From: Verrucomicrobiales bacterium
Lineage (GTDB): Bacteria > Verrucomicrobiota > Verrucomicrobiia > Verrucomicrobiales > DEV007
Assembly (NCBI GenBank): GCA_029213265.1
Contig: JARGNG010000022.1
Span: 1 to 64,000, forward strand
Reading direction: 5' to 3'
DNA length: 64,000 nucleotides
Below, piece after piece: positions 52,985 through 62,076 of the stretch. Position 1 is the stretch's first letter; each line of letters starts with the position of its first letter. Both the position numbers and the translations under genes were made by a program. Below the pieces are notes generated by a model, which saw only the letters and a program-made list of their open reading frames with translations, was not told the origin of the DNA and searched no databases.

Positions 52985-55780
52985 ATGGCGGAAACCCCAA
53001 ACCGACTTTTTCTTCTCGATGGAATGGCCTTGATTTATCGAGCTCATTTTGCACTGATCCGCAGCCCTATCTATACCTCGAACCGCGTCAATACCTCGGC
53101 GCTCTTCGGCTTTACAAACACGCTTCTCGACCTTCTCGAAAAGCAGGCCCCGACTCACCTCGCGGTGGCATTCGATACCAGCGACCCGACGCCCCGTCAC
53201 GAGATTTATCCCGAGTACAAGGCGAACCGGGATGCCATGCCCGAAGATCTAGCCCTGCAACTTCCTCACGTGAAACGGCTCGTCGAGGCCTTCAACATTC
53301 CGGTGATCGAATGCCCCGGCTGGGAGGCGGATGACGTCATTGGAACCATCGCCAGGAAAGCCGAAGCGGTTGGCGGTTTTGAAACCTACATGGTGACTCC
53401 GGACAAGGATTTTGCCCAGCTTGTGACGGACACAACCCGAATTTACAAACCGGGCCGACAGGGAAGCGATGCCGAGATTCTGGATCGCGCCGCAATTTGC
53501 GAAAACTGGATGGTCGAGGATCCGATCCAGACCATCGACATTCTCGGTCTCTGGGGGGACGCCTCCGACAACATTCCCGGCGTTCCCGGGATCGGTGAAA
53601 AGACCGCTAAAAAGCTTGTCGCTCAATTTGGCAGTATGGAAAAACTACTCGAGAGCACCGACCAGCTTAAGGGAAAACAAAAGGAGAACGTCGAAAACAA
53701 CAAAGAGCAGGCCCTCCTTTCCAAGAAGCTGGTTACGATCATGACGGACGCTCCCGTTGGGGTAGGTTTCGATGAAATCAAGATCAGTGATCGGAATGAT
53801 GAGGCAATCCAGTCTCTCTTCGTCGAGTTTGAATTCAGCGGTCTTGGTAAACGACTCTTCGGAAATGAGTTTCAATCCGGTCGGGGGCACAGCACCACCG
53901 AAACAGAGGCAGGGCTTTCCGCCGATCTCAAAACGATCGACGACTTTGAGAAATCCTATCGATTTATCCAAAAGGAAGAAGCGGATGCTCGCGTCGAACT
54001 GATCAAAAAACTCCAGGCATTAGATGCGTTTTGCTTTGATCTGGAAACGACCTCCCTGGACGAAAAGACGACCCGTATCATCGGGCTCGCCTTTTCCTGG
54101 AAAGAGCACGAGGGCGTCTATGTGGAGGTTCCTGAAGGAGCTGCCGGGGATGCGATCGTGGAAGAGTTTCGCGATGTCTTTGCCAACACGAAGATCGAAA
54201 AGATCGGGCACAATCTCAAATTCGATATCGGTGTATTGCAATGGCAGGGCTTCACCGTCGCCACTCCCGTGTTCGACACCATGCTCGCTCATTCCCTCAT
54301 CGAGCCGGATCAGCGTCACAAGATGGATTACCTCGCCGAGTCGATGCTTGGCTACACTCCCATTTCCTACGACTCCGTTTTCGGCAAGCAGGCGGAGAAA
54401 ACAGGTCAGATGAATCTCTTCGACGAAGCAGAGATGTCAGGTAGCGGACCTGATTTCGAAGCGATTGCGCAATATGCCTGTGAGGACGCCGACGTGACCT
54501 GGCAGCTCGCGGTTTTGCTGAAAGAGAAAGTAAAGGAGCTCGATCAGGAAAAAGTACTCTACAAAATCGAGTGTCCGCTGGTTCCTGTTCTGGTTGCCAT
54601 GGAGGTGGAGGGAATTCGCGTCGACCCTGACACCCTCGGAGAAATTGGAGTCCTTCTCGGAGGCCGAATCGAGGCCCTGCAAAAGGCGGTCTACGAAGAA
54701 GCGGGGACAGAATTCAATCTTAACTCTCCCAAACAGGTCGGCGAAATCCTTTTCGATAAACTCAACCTGGTTGAGAAACCGAAGAAGACAAAAACCGGCC
54801 AGTACAAGACCGATGAGCAAACGCTCACTTCCCTGTCCGCGAGCCACAAGATCGTGCGGGACATGCTCTCCTATCGCGAAGCGGCCAAGCTCAAGAGCAC
54901 CTATGTCGATGCCCTGCCCGAATCCATTTTTCCGGGAACCGGTCGGATCCACACCACGTTTCATCAGTTGATGACCGCAACGGGGCGTCTCGCCTCGAAC
55001 AATCCGAACCTGCAAAACATCCCGATTCGATCGGACCAGGGCCGGGAGATTCGGCGGGCTTTCGTTCCCCGGAACGAAGAATTCACTCTGCTCGCAGCCG
55101 ACTATTCGCAGGTCGAATTGAGGGTCATGGCTTCTCTTTGCAAGGACCCCGCCATGATGGAAGCGTTTCAAAACAATCAGGACATTCACACCACGACAGC
55201 AGCCCGGGTCTTTGGTGTGACTGACGACGAAGTCACCTCCGACATGCGCCGTACTGCCAAGATGGTAAACTTCGGAATCATTTACGGAATCTCAGCTTTC
55301 GGACTTTCCCAGCGTCTCAACGGGGAAGTATCCCGAAGCGAGGCGAGCGATATCATTGGAGAGTATTTCCGACAGTATCCCGGCGTGAAGGACTTCCAGG
55401 AACGAACGATCGAGCAGGCAAAGACCGACGGCTACGTCGAGACCCTGACAGGTCGTCGTCGTTACCTTCGCGACATCGATTCACGCAACGGCATGATTCG
55501 ATCCGCCGCGGAGCGAACTGCGATCAACACACCCATCCAGGGAACTGCAGCCGACATGATCAAAATCGCGATGGTGAAAGTGGCTGCTTTGCTTCAGGAG
55601 GGAAACTATCAGACCCGAATGCTGCTTCAGGTGCACGATGAACTTGTGTTTGATCTGCACAAGGAGGAAGTCGACACCGTCGTTCCGGCAATCGAGACAG
55701 CGATGAAAGACGCCCTTCCCCTTTCTGTGCCCATCGTGGTTGAATCCGGAACGGGAGAGAACTGGCTCGAAGCCCACTGA
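52985..55780 (+). CDS. polA: DNA polymerase I
   Basis: 931 residues in the full three-domain order. 5'-3' exonuclease (residues about 1-290): RLFLLDGMALIYRAHFALI, FDTSDPTPRHEIYPEYKANR, GWEADDVIGTIARKAEAVGG and ASDNIPGVPGIGEKTAKKLV. 3'-5' exonuclease (about 330-510) with all motifs: FDLETTSLD (Asp352, Glu354), IGHNLKFDIGVL, and YACEDADVTWQL, so proofreading is probably active. Polymerase A domain: TTFHQLMTATGRLASNNPNL, ADYSQVELRVMASLCKDPAM, RRTAKMVNFGIIYGISAFGL, NTPIQGTAADMIKIAM and the HDELVFD active-site motif. The ATG at 52985 is fitting. Confidence 0.97.
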   Translation: MAETPNRLFLLDGMALIYRAHFALIRSPIYTSNRVNTSALFGFTNTLLDLLEKQAPTHLAVAFDTSDPTPRHEIYPEYKANRDAMPEDLALQLPHVKRLVEAFNIPVIECPGWEADDVIGTIARKAEAVGGFETYMVTPDKDFAQLVTDTTRIYKPGRQGSDAEILDRAAICENWMVEDPIQTIDILGLWGDASDNIPGVPGIGEKTAKKLVAQFGSMEKLLESTDQLKGKQKENVENNKEQALLSKKLVTIMTDAPVGVGFDEIKISDRNDEAIQSLFVEFEFSGLGKRLFGNEFQSGRGHSTTETEAGLSADLKTIDDFEKSYRFIQKEEADARVELIKKLQALDAFCFDLETTSLDEKTTRIIGLAFSWKEHEGVYVEVPEGAAGDAIVEEFRDVFANTKIEKIGHNLKFDIGVLQWQGFTVATPVFDTMLAHSLIEPDQRHKMDYLAESMLGYTPISYDSVFGKQAEKTGQMNLFDEAEMSGSGPDFEAIAQYACEDADVTWQLAVLLKEKVKELDQEKVLYKIECPLVPVLVAMEVEGIRVDPDTLGEIGVLLGGRIEALQKAVYEEAGTEFNLNSPKQVGEILFDKLNLVEKPKKTKTGQYKTDEQTLTSLSASHKIVRDMLSYREAAKLKSTYVDALPESIFPGTGRIHTTFHQLMTATGRLASNNPNLQNIPIRSDQGREIRRAFVPRNEEFTLLAADYSQVELRVMASLCKDPAMMEAFQNNQDIHTTTAARVFGVTDDEVTSDMRRTAKMVNFGIIYGISAFGLSQRLNGEVSRSEASDIIGEYFRQYPGVKDFQERTIEQAKTDGYVETLTGRRRYLRDIDSRNGMIRSAAERTAINTPIQGTAADMIKIAMVKVAALLQEGNYQTRMLLQVHDELVFDLHKEEVDTVVPAIETAMKDALPLSVPIVVESGTGENWLEAH

Positions 55781-55820
55781 GCGCCTCACTGCTCGACCCC
55801 CGGGGGCGGCCCCGTCTTCC

Positions 55821-57290
55821 CTACTCTTTGCGAAGGCGGTTGATCGTATAGCAGAAAACATTACTGCGCAGGCCCTCCGCATCGACGGAAAGTTCGTAGA
55901 TGTGTCCACCGTCTTTGAGCCCTTCCACGGGTAGATCGACCGTAAAATCATCTACTCTCAGCACCTTGGGAATCGCCACCTTGATCGTATCCAGCTTTTC
56001 TCCTCCGTAGGAAGGTCCGTCCTCGTAGCGATAGGATTTCATGCGGTAGGTCCCGGGATCTCTCACACTGTCGGGCACCGGCCCAGTGAAACGGAGTCGA
56101 AAGCCATTCGGGGTCAGGCTCATTGTCAGAATATCTGTGACCGATTCCTTTGTTCGAATGATTCGCTGGACTCCTTCGGCAAGGGCACCCCACCCCCGCG
56201 AGGTCTGCCCGACATAGAGAGTGCCGCGATCCGGGCTGAAGACGACCCGATTGTTCCCGAGATTCAGTCCGTTTTCATTCCAGAAATGAGTACAGGCTCC
56301 CTGGAACTGCCCATCGACTTCCTCCAGCATCAAGCGACTGATACGCTTTCCATTGTTGTCGGGAAGGAGGATCTGCCCGCCGTAGGGCCCAAAGCCGCTT
56401 TCAGGAATCTGGATCGGCTCGGACGCGGATCGATTCATAATGTCATGTGGGAGGAGCACCGCTGCTGGCGTTCGCATGGCGCTCCATTCCTGCAAGGAAA
56501 CCTTCAGTGGATCCCGGCTCGAGTCCCACTCGGGATCCCAGACCAGGCTGCTCGGATGTCCATAGAATTGATTCTTCTTCAGGTGATAGAACGGGGTTGT
56601 TGCCCGCCAGTCGCCCTGATTGTCACCAGCCCAGAGGTTGCCATTTCGGTCTCTCAGAATTCCATTGTGCATGCGGAAGCCTTTGCAGAACGGCGTCATT
56701 ACCCCGTCCGCGTCGACGTGAAGGACCCATCCTTTCCAACTGGCCGCCGAGTAGTTACGCCCTCGACGTCCCGTTTTGGAATAAGTCCCGCGAACATTGT
56801 AGAATACAGGTCCGTTGTGGGAGGCTGTCCCGATCGCGAGGAAGTAGCCCCCTTCTCCATCCGGGGTGAGGTGATTGGTCTCATGATAGTTTCCGCTCAT
56901 TCCCCAGGAAGCATTGAGTGTTTCATACCAGTCAGCAGAACCATCTCCGTTGGTATCTACCAGTCGAGTCAGCTCAGGCATCTGGCTGATGATCACTTCC
57001 TGATCACTGACGACATGCATTCCACACGCATTGTGAAGACCACTCGCAAACAGTCGCCATTCGAATTGATTTGGATCCTCGGTCGGCCTTGCGATCAGGA
57101 CATCACTCCGACGCAGCGCGACGACCAGTTCCCCGGAAGGATTGAATCCGATGGCTCCCACCTCGGGAGGAACTCCTTTCGGAAAAGGAATCGTTTCGAG
57201 GCGGTAGCCGTCTTCGGCACGGATCTCTCCGCCTCCGGAGAGCAGAGCAAGGCCAAAAACACAGACCAGTAGGGTTGAGACAGTGTTCAT
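55821..57290 (-). CDS. Secreted beta-propeller (PQQ-dehydrogenase / DUF7133-like) protein
   Basis: 489 residues. Signal peptide MNTVSTLLVCVFGLALLSGG. Repeated propeller blades are visible: VGAIGFNPSGELVVALRRSD, VVSDQEVIISQMPELTRLVD, GEGGYFLAIGTASHNGPVFY, RNGNLWAGDNQGDWRATTPF and RGTLYVGQTSRGWGALAEGV. This organisation matches propellers found with Planctomycete-type cytochromes and with glucose/sorbosone-type dehydrogenases. The C-terminal ~100 residues are a beta-sandwich. It starts 4 bases inside the upstream cytochrome gene. It may be the oxidising partner of that cytochrome. Confidence 0.8.
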   Translation of the reverse strand: MNTVSTLLVCVFGLALLSGGGEIRAEDGYRLETIPFPKGVPPEVGAIGFNPSGELVVALRRSDVLIARPTEDPNQFEWRLFASGLHNACGMHVVSDQEVIISQMPELTRLVDTNGDGSADWYETLNASWGMSGNYHETNHLTPDGEGGYFLAIGTASHNGPVFYNVRGTYSKTGRRGRNYSAASWKGWVLHVDADGVMTPFCKGFRMHNGILRDRNGNLWAGDNQGDWRATTPFYHLKKNQFYGHPSSLVWDPEWDSSRDPLKVSLQEWSAMRTPAAVLLPHDIMNRSASEPIQIPESGFGPYGGQILLPDNNGKRISRLMLEEVDGQFQGACTHFWNENGLNLGNNRVVFSPDRGTLYVGQTSRGWGALAEGVQRIIRTKESVTDILTMSLTPNGFRLRFTGPVPDSVRDPGTYRMKSYRYEDGPSYGGEKLDTIKVAIPKVLRVDDFTVDLPVEGLKDGGHIYELSVDAEGLRSNVFCYTINRLRKE

Positions 57291-58360
57291 TCGTTTTTCA
57301 GGGTTTGCAGGAAAAGAACCAGAGATTGGACCTGATCGTCGGGGATTGGATAGGGCGGCATGTAACCCGGGGGAAAGCTTTCGACCACTTTTGCGGCCGG
57401 GTTCTTGATCGACTCGATCAGGTAGGCTTCATCGGCCAGAACAGGATCCTCGACCCCGGTGATCTTCCGTTCCGATCCGAATGTTCCTGCGAATGTTGGC
57501 CCGTGCCCGCGCGTCCCATCGGTAGAGTGACAGGCGAGGCAGCCAAGTTGAGTATACAGAGCCTTGCCCCACTCCAGGTTGGGCTTGTCGGTCAAATACT
57601 CAGGCTCCAATTCACCGCTGGACGACTCTGACTCCAGCCGCCCCGTCACAGTGACGGAGAAAGTGAGCGGAGTCTCTTTCTCGATCTGATCCCGGTATCC
57701 GGTTTCGCGATAGGCCACCTCCTTCGCCCCCTCCACGACATATTGCTTCAAAAAGGTCATCGGTTTCTCTCCCGGAACGATGCGGACGCGAATGGTTGCC
57801 TTTCCCAGCCGGTAGATGAACTCAGGCACTTCATCCACAAGGCGGTATCCCGAAAAAGCCGGCGCATGGGATTCCACAAAATCGTCAAGAATGACGAGAG
57901 GGTGCGGGCCCCGAGCCAGATAGATCAGCGGTCCATCCAGCTCGGGAAGATAAGCGAAGGGCTTGCGTCGACCACTCTCTGGATTTCCCCAGTAGTTTTC
58001 CATCTTGAGAAATCCCCCCTGCCAAGCAAAGAGGAGCCGGCATTCCGTCGTGTCCCAGCAATAGGAAAATCCGGCTCCAAAATTCACTCCGATCGCAGCG
58101 GGGATTCCACGAATCGGATCATCGAATCCATCGACATCTCCCTTTCCAGGACTGTATTTCCTCGCACGATAACTCAGATCATGATTCGCGAGTACTTCCC
58201 GGCCCAATCCGGGATCGGGGAAGTATGTTCGCAAAACGAGCGGCTTCTCCGGTGATCCGAGCGGTTCATTGTCAAGGGTGACCCAGCGCTCCTCAGCCCC
58301 AAGGGAGCCAACCGCCCACGTCATCGCCACCGTCAGTGCGATCGAAGTCTTTCCATTCAT
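57287..58360 (-). CDS. Secreted protein with C-terminal c-type cytochrome domain
   Basis: About 357 residues; signal MNGKTSIALTVAMTWAVGSL. The first ~230 residues are a beta-rich domain (LVLRTYFPDPGLGREVLANH; IGVNFGAGFSYCWDTTECRL; LIYLARGPHPLVILDDFVES) without recognised family. The last ~100 residues are a cytochrome c with LGCLACHSTDGTRGHGPTFA (heme CxxCH) and the distal Met region PPGYMPPYPIPDDQVQSLVL. The ATG at 58360 is preferred to a frame start at 58579 that crosses the divergent regulator. It forms a unit with the propeller gene (4-base overlap), and both lie opposite the XylR regulator. Confidence 0.75.
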   Translation of the reverse strand: MNGKTSIALTVAMTWAVGSLGAEERWVTLDNEPLGSPEKPLVLRTYFPDPGLGREVLANHDLSYRARKYSPGKGDVDGFDDPIRGIPAAIGVNFGAGFSYCWDTTECRLLFAWQGGFLKMENYWGNPESGRRKPFAYLPELDGPLIYLARGPHPLVILDDFVESHAPAFSGYRLVDEVPEFIYRLGKATIRVRIVPGEKPMTFLKQYVVEGAKEVAYRETGYRDQIEKETPLTFSVTVTGRLESESSSGELEPEYLTDKPNLEWGKALYTQLGCLACHSTDGTRGHGPTFAGTFGSERKITGVEDPVLADEAYLIESIKNPAAKVVESFPPGYMPPYPIPDDQVQSLVLFLQTLKNE

Positions 58361-58441
58361 GATTCTATGAAAAGCGGCTCTGCAACAGCGCACAATGGAC
58401 ATTTTTTGCATTTTCATGCATATTTGCGCATTTTTCGATCG
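58361..58441. promoter_or_regulatory. Divergent control region with three 10-bp GCAT direct repeats
   Basis: An AT-rich stretch between the cytochrome/propeller operon and the XylR gene. GCATTTTCAT, GCATATTTGC and GCATTTTTCG follow each other exactly 10 bases apart (58408, 58418, 58428), one helical turn per unit, ending 4 bases before the regulator's ATG. This geometry suits a protein-binding array; I infer XylR autoregulation and control of the divergent operon. The start codon of the cytochrome is only ~45 bases away. Confidence 0.5.
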
Positions 58442-59605
58442 ATGAGTATCAACAACAATGATGAGGTAGCCTTGGCGATTCGGGTGGGTGTTCCCCACCT
58501 TGCTCGCGTGGCCCAGGGCGTTCGTGACTATGCCGACAACCAAACCAACTGGCGTTTCCTGATCAGCCCGGAAACCCACGATCTACCTCCCTGTTCCCTG
58601 CGCGGTTGGTCGGGAGCCGGAGTAATTGCCCAATGCAATACTCCAGAGGAAGTTCATACACTCGAGGATCTGGGCTGTCCTGTTGTCAATATATCCGGAG
58701 CCCTGCAACAATCCCCCTTTCCCAGAGTGATCAATGACTACCGGGAATTTGGACGTCGATCCGCCCACTTCCTCCGCAAGCGGGGATTTCGCAGATTCGG
58801 ATTCTACGGTGTCTCCAAAGTCTGGTATTCAGAGGAAATCGAGAAAGGATTCCGGGAAACCATCTCCAGGGAAGGTCTCGCCGTGAATACCCTGAGAAGC
58901 ACAAGTACCATGGACGCATTCCCCCGATGGGACCATGGTCAGGAGGAATTGGAAGAATGGCTTCTCTCCCAGAAGCCTCCCTTTGCAGTGATGGCGGCCC
59001 ATGATCCACGGGCAACTATGGTGATCAGAGCTTGTGAAAAAGTCGGTCTGGAAGTTCCTGCCGATGTCGCCGTAATCGGGGTAAACGACGACACTGTCAC
59101 CTGCGAGACCTGCCGCCCCACGCTCACCAGCATCCGTCGAGGCGGGCACCTCGTTGGTCGGCTCGCCGCCGAGACTCTTCATCGCCTGATACAAGGGTTT
59201 CCCAGTGCGCAGGAACAGATCGTAACCCCAGGGCGTTTCATGGAACGCGAATCCACGCGGACATTGGCGATCGAACATCCCTCGCTTGTCTTCGCCGTCG
59301 ATTTCGTCTCCTCCCATTTTCACGAACCTATCGGTGTGGAACAAATCGCCCTCGCTTCCGGCCAATCAAGGCGATGGCTTGAAGGAGCTTTCCGTCGCGA
59401 ACTGAACTGTTCCCCGGCCGACTACCTCAAACAGGAGAGAGTCAAAGTAGCCAAGGAGACGCTTCGTGCCAGTCCTGCCATCGGTCGGGGCGAGCTTGCT
59501 GCACGATGCGGGTTCAGTGGAACACGGCAACTCAATGCGGTTTTTGAACGGGAAACCGGAAGGAGCGTGAAAGAATACCAACAATCATCCCGCTCTTCTC
59601 CCTAG
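58442..59605 (+). CDS. XylR-type AraC-family transcriptional regulator
   Basis: 387 residues. A periplasmic-binding-protein-like (LacI-type) sensor domain at about 10-270 (VALAIRVGVPHLARVAQGVR; FAVMAAHDPRATMVIRACEK; VPADVAVIGVNDDTVTCETC; LTSIRRGGHLVGRLAAETLH) is followed by an AraC helix-turn-helix (HFHEPIGVEQIALASGQSRR; FRRELNCSPADYLKQERVKV; AARCGFSGTRQLNAVFERET). This architecture is characteristic of XylR regulators that sense sugars. It is divergent from the cytochrome/propeller operon, its likely target. The ATG at 58442 begins after the GCAT repeats. Confidence 0.9.
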   Translation: MSINNNDEVALAIRVGVPHLARVAQGVRDYADNQTNWRFLISPETHDLPPCSLRGWSGAGVIAQCNTPEEVHTLEDLGCPVVNISGALQQSPFPRVINDYREFGRRSAHFLRKRGFRRFGFYGVSKVWYSEEIEKGFRETISREGLAVNTLRSTSTMDAFPRWDHGQEELEEWLLSQKPPFAVMAAHDPRATMVIRACEKVGLEVPADVAVIGVNDDTVTCETCRPTLTSIRRGGHLVGRLAAETLHRLIQGFPSAQEQIVTPGRFMERESTRTLAIEHPSLVFAVDFVSSHFHEPIGVEQIALASGQSRRWLEGAFRRELNCSPADYLKQERVKVAKETLRASPAIGRGELAARCGFSGTRQLNAVFERETGRSVKEYQQSSRSSP

Positions 59606-59639
59606 CGATCCTTTCGCCCAATCAGGGAAGCAAACCGGC

Positions 59640-59972
59640 CTACTGCACCTTCTTTACGAACTGAGCTTTCAGCCCGATCGCGACTCCGTCCATCTTGCAC
59701 GAGATTTCATGATCCCCGTCGACGAGTCGAATCGGTTTGGATTTCATCCCGCTTTTGAGGGTCTTCGAAGTGCCCTTCAACTTCAGGTCCTTGATCATCT
59801 GAACGATGTCGCCATTTTCGAGAACATTTCCAAAAGCATCCTTCACGACCCGCTCAGTTGAACCTTCCTCTTCCTCTTTATCCCACTCGTGCCCGCAGGT
59901 CATGCATTCGTATTTTTCCGGGAAATCCAGAATTTCATTCATGGTGCACATCGGGCAGGTAAGATCGGACAT
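59640..59972 (-). CDS. PhnA-like zinc-ribbon protein (YjdM family)
   Basis: 110 residues. The N-terminal zinc ribbon is visible as TCPMCTMNEILDFPEKYECM then CGHEWDKEEEEG (two CxxC pairs), followed by the PhnA/YjdM C-terminal domain: VVKDAFGNVLENGDIVQMIK and DLKLKGTSKTLKSGMKSKPI. The family role is unclear despite the name. The ATG at 59972 is preferred to the open frame up to 60071, which lacks conserved sequence. Confidence 0.88.
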   Translation of the reverse strand: MSDLTCPMCTMNEILDFPEKYECMTCGHEWDKEEEEGSTERVVKDAFGNVLENGDIVQMIKDLKLKGTSKTLKSGMKSKPIRLVDGDHEISCKMDGVAIGLKAQFVKKVQ

Positions 59973-60106
59973 TCGTGAGCTAAACCGCATTCGACGGGGT
60001 TTTGCAAGCAGGGAAGACGTATCCGGGATTCGCCGGAATGCAGACGGCGTCACCCAATCAACGGGGTTCACACAGTGACCTGCCCCTGTTCACTTTCCCA
60101 CCGAAC

Positions 60107-60142
60107 GCAAAAAACCCACCTCCGTTTCCGAAGGCGGGTTTT
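60107..60142 (-). terminator. Rho-independent terminator downstream of tsf
   Basis: AAAACCCACCT and AGGCGGGTTTT (60111-60142) form an 11-bp stem with one mismatch; on the minus strand it ends in GGGTTTTTTGC. It lies 24 bases after the tsf stop. Confidence 0.85.
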
Positions 60143-60165
60143 CAAATTCGAAGCGAATCGAAGGA

Positions 60166-61041
60166 TCAACCTTCGGCCTGCTCACCGACCGCGTAGCGCT
60201 CGAAGCGGGAGACGGAAACGTCACCGTCGAGTTCGTCGATCAGGTTCTGGATAGTCTTGTCGCCATCCTTAATGAAAGCCTGCTCGAGAAGGCAGTTCGT
60301 CGCGTAGAACTTATCCATCTTTCCACCGATAATACGCTCGATGATTTCAGCGGGCTTGTCTTTCATCTGCTCAGCGAAGATTTCCTTCTCTTTCTCGACG
60401 AGAGTCGTATCCACTCCGTCCCGGTCTACACAGATCGGCTGGGCTGCCGCAATGTGGAGAGTCAGATCTTTTACGAATGTCTGGAAGGCATCGCTGGAAG
60501 TAGTAGCGGCATCGCCGGCCTTGACCTCAACGAGAACGCCAACGCGTCCCTGCATGTGAATGTAGGAACCAACTACCCCGTCACCGGAGAGTTCGTATTT
60601 CGCAAAGCGATTCAGCCCCATGTTCTCACCGAGCTGGCCGACTTTGGCCTTGATGAATTCTTCGAGGGTGGTGAAATCGCCTGAGAAATCCTGGGCGAGA
60701 AGTGCGTCGACCGTATCGACGGAGGCACCTCCTTCGATGTGATCGATGATCGCCTCAACGAAGGCAGTGAAGTTTTCGTTCTTCGCCACAAAGTCGGTTT
60801 CGCAGTTCACCTCAACGAGGATGCCGGTCTTTCCGTCCTCGCTGATGCGGGAGGCGATCACGCCCTCTTTGGCAGCGCGGCCCGCCTTTTTGTCAGCGTC
60901 TGCAATTCCCTTCTTGCGAAGAATGGTTTCCGCCTCCTCGAGATCTCCACCGGCTTCGGAAAGAGCTGCTTTGCAGTCCATCATTCCAGCGTTGGTCTTG
61001 TCGCGGAGGGTCTTAATCAGTTGAACAGTGATTTCGGCCAT
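60166..61041 (-). CDS. tsf: Elongation factor Ts
   Basis: 291 residues. The N-terminal UBA-like motif VQLIKTLRDKTNAGMMDCKA and following EAETILRKKGIADADKKAGR are EF-Ts signatures. The core has VEVNCETDFVAKNENFTAFV (the TDFV motif contacting EF-Tu), HIAAAQPICVDRDGV and the C-terminal LLEQAFIKDGDKTIQNLI. It recycles EF-Tu-GDP. It follows rpsB on the same strand, with a 131-base gap. Confidence 0.96.
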   Translation of the reverse strand: MAEITVQLIKTLRDKTNAGMMDCKAALSEAGGDLEEAETILRKKGIADADKKAGRAAKEGVIASRISEDGKTGILVEVNCETDFVAKNENFTAFVEAIIDHIEGGASVDTVDALLAQDFSGDFTTLEEFIKAKVGQLGENMGLNRFAKYELSGDGVVGSYIHMQGRVGVLVEVKAGDAATTSSDAFQTFVKDLTLHIAAAQPICVDRDGVDTTLVEKEKEIFAEQMKDKPAEIIERIIGGKMDKFYATNCLLEQAFIKDGDKTIQNLIDELDGDVSVSRFERYAVGEQAEG

Positions 61042-61172
61042 AGTATTGGGTTGGGTAAAAATTCAGAAACAGTTGTCTGTACTCCCCGTTCACAAAACTG
61101 CCCCAGCATTACTGTGACAGTTTGATCAAAATTCCGGTTACCCGGAGACGCGAACGGGAAAAGAAAAATCGA

Positions 61173-61853
61173 TTACTTCGCAGCGCCGATCACAGGTTCG
61201 ATCAGCTTTTTGAGGATGACACGGATCGAGCGAATCGCGTCATCGTTCGCTACGATCGGGTAGTCAATGATGTCAGGATCAGCATTTGAATCGACCATGG
61301 CAATGATAGGGATCCGGAGCTTACGGGCTTCGTTGATGGCGTTGTATTCACGAGCAGAATCAACGATCACGATTGCGTCAGGAAGGCGATCCATATTCCG
61401 GATTCCGGAAAGACGGAGGTGGAGCTTTTCCTTCTCACGGTTGAGAGAGGCAATCTCCTTCTTGCTCATCTTCTTGAAGTCAGGCGACTTCTGGAGGTTC
61501 TCCAAAGACTCCATGCGACCTACGGAACGGCGAACCGTTTCCTGATTCGTGAGCGTCCCACCGAGCCAGCGGTGATTGACGTAGTACTGACCGGTTGCTT
61601 CGGCCGCTTCGCGAACCGCATCCTGGGCCTGACGCTTGCAGCCAACAAAGAGAACTTTCTTCCCTTTGGAAACGAGATCGGAAAGGTATTTCCCGGCCGA
61701 ATCCAGTTGCTCGATCGTCTGCTCGAGATCGATGATGTGCACCTTGTGCTTTTCACCGAGGATGTAGTTGCGCATTCTCGGGTTCCACTTGCGAGATTGA
61801 TGGCCGAAGTGAACGCCGGCTTCGACGAGTTCTGTAATGAGTTCGTTAGACAT
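61173..61853 (-). CDS. rpsB: 30S ribosomal protein S2
   Basis: 226 residues, shorter than E. coli S2. Motifs: ELVEAGVHFGHQSRKWNPRM, YILGEKHKVHIIDLEQTIEQ, NHRWLGGTLTNQETVRRSVG and DRLPDAIVIVDSAREYNAIN, with IPIIAMVDSNADPDIIDYPI near the end. The rpsB-tsf pair is the near-universal bacterial order. Starts at ATG 61853. Confidence 0.97.
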   Translation of the reverse strand: MSNELITELVEAGVHFGHQSRKWNPRMRNYILGEKHKVHIIDLEQTIEQLDSAGKYLSDLVSKGKKVLFVGCKRQAQDAVREAAEATGQYYVNHRWLGGTLTNQETVRRSVGRMESLENLQKSPDFKKMSKKEIASLNREKEKLHLRLSGIRNMDRLPDAIVIVDSAREYNAINEARKLRIPIIAMVDSNADPDIIDYPIVANDDAIRSIRVILKKLIEPVIGAAK

Positions 61854-62015
61854 GTGATGTAGAGTCGGCCCTTATAGCAGGAGTCCGAAAGTAGTTCGAA
61901 AAGCGCCATCTGTTATTCCCCCCGGCTCTTGCGAGCGCTCGCTTTTCTGTTGTTTCCAAATCGGATGGTCGGGAGGGGCGGGAATAAACGCCCGAAATGA
62001 GTGAAATCAAGAGGA
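61854..62015 (-). promoter_or_regulatory. rpsB leader and promoter region
   Basis: About 160 bases between the rpoC terminator and rpsB on the minus strand. A possible -10 TATAAG lies about 25 bases before the ATG; a -35-like TTTCGA is 19 bases further upstream, a weak fit. A short palindrome GAGCGCTC with GAGC repeats (near 61930) might be an S2-binding or attenuator structure. No gene seen. Confidence 0.35.
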
Positions 62016-62050
62016 AAAAGGGCGCAGACGGTTTCCCATCTGCGCCCTTC
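62016..62050 (-). terminator. Rho-independent terminator of the rpoC operon
   Basis: AAGGGCGCAGA ... TCTGCGCCCTT form an 11-bp perfect stem; on the minus strand it is followed by TTTTTCC. It lies 27 bases after the rpoC stop. Confidence 0.9.
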
Positions 62051-62076
62051 GTTGAATTGAATCTGTCAGCGGAGAC

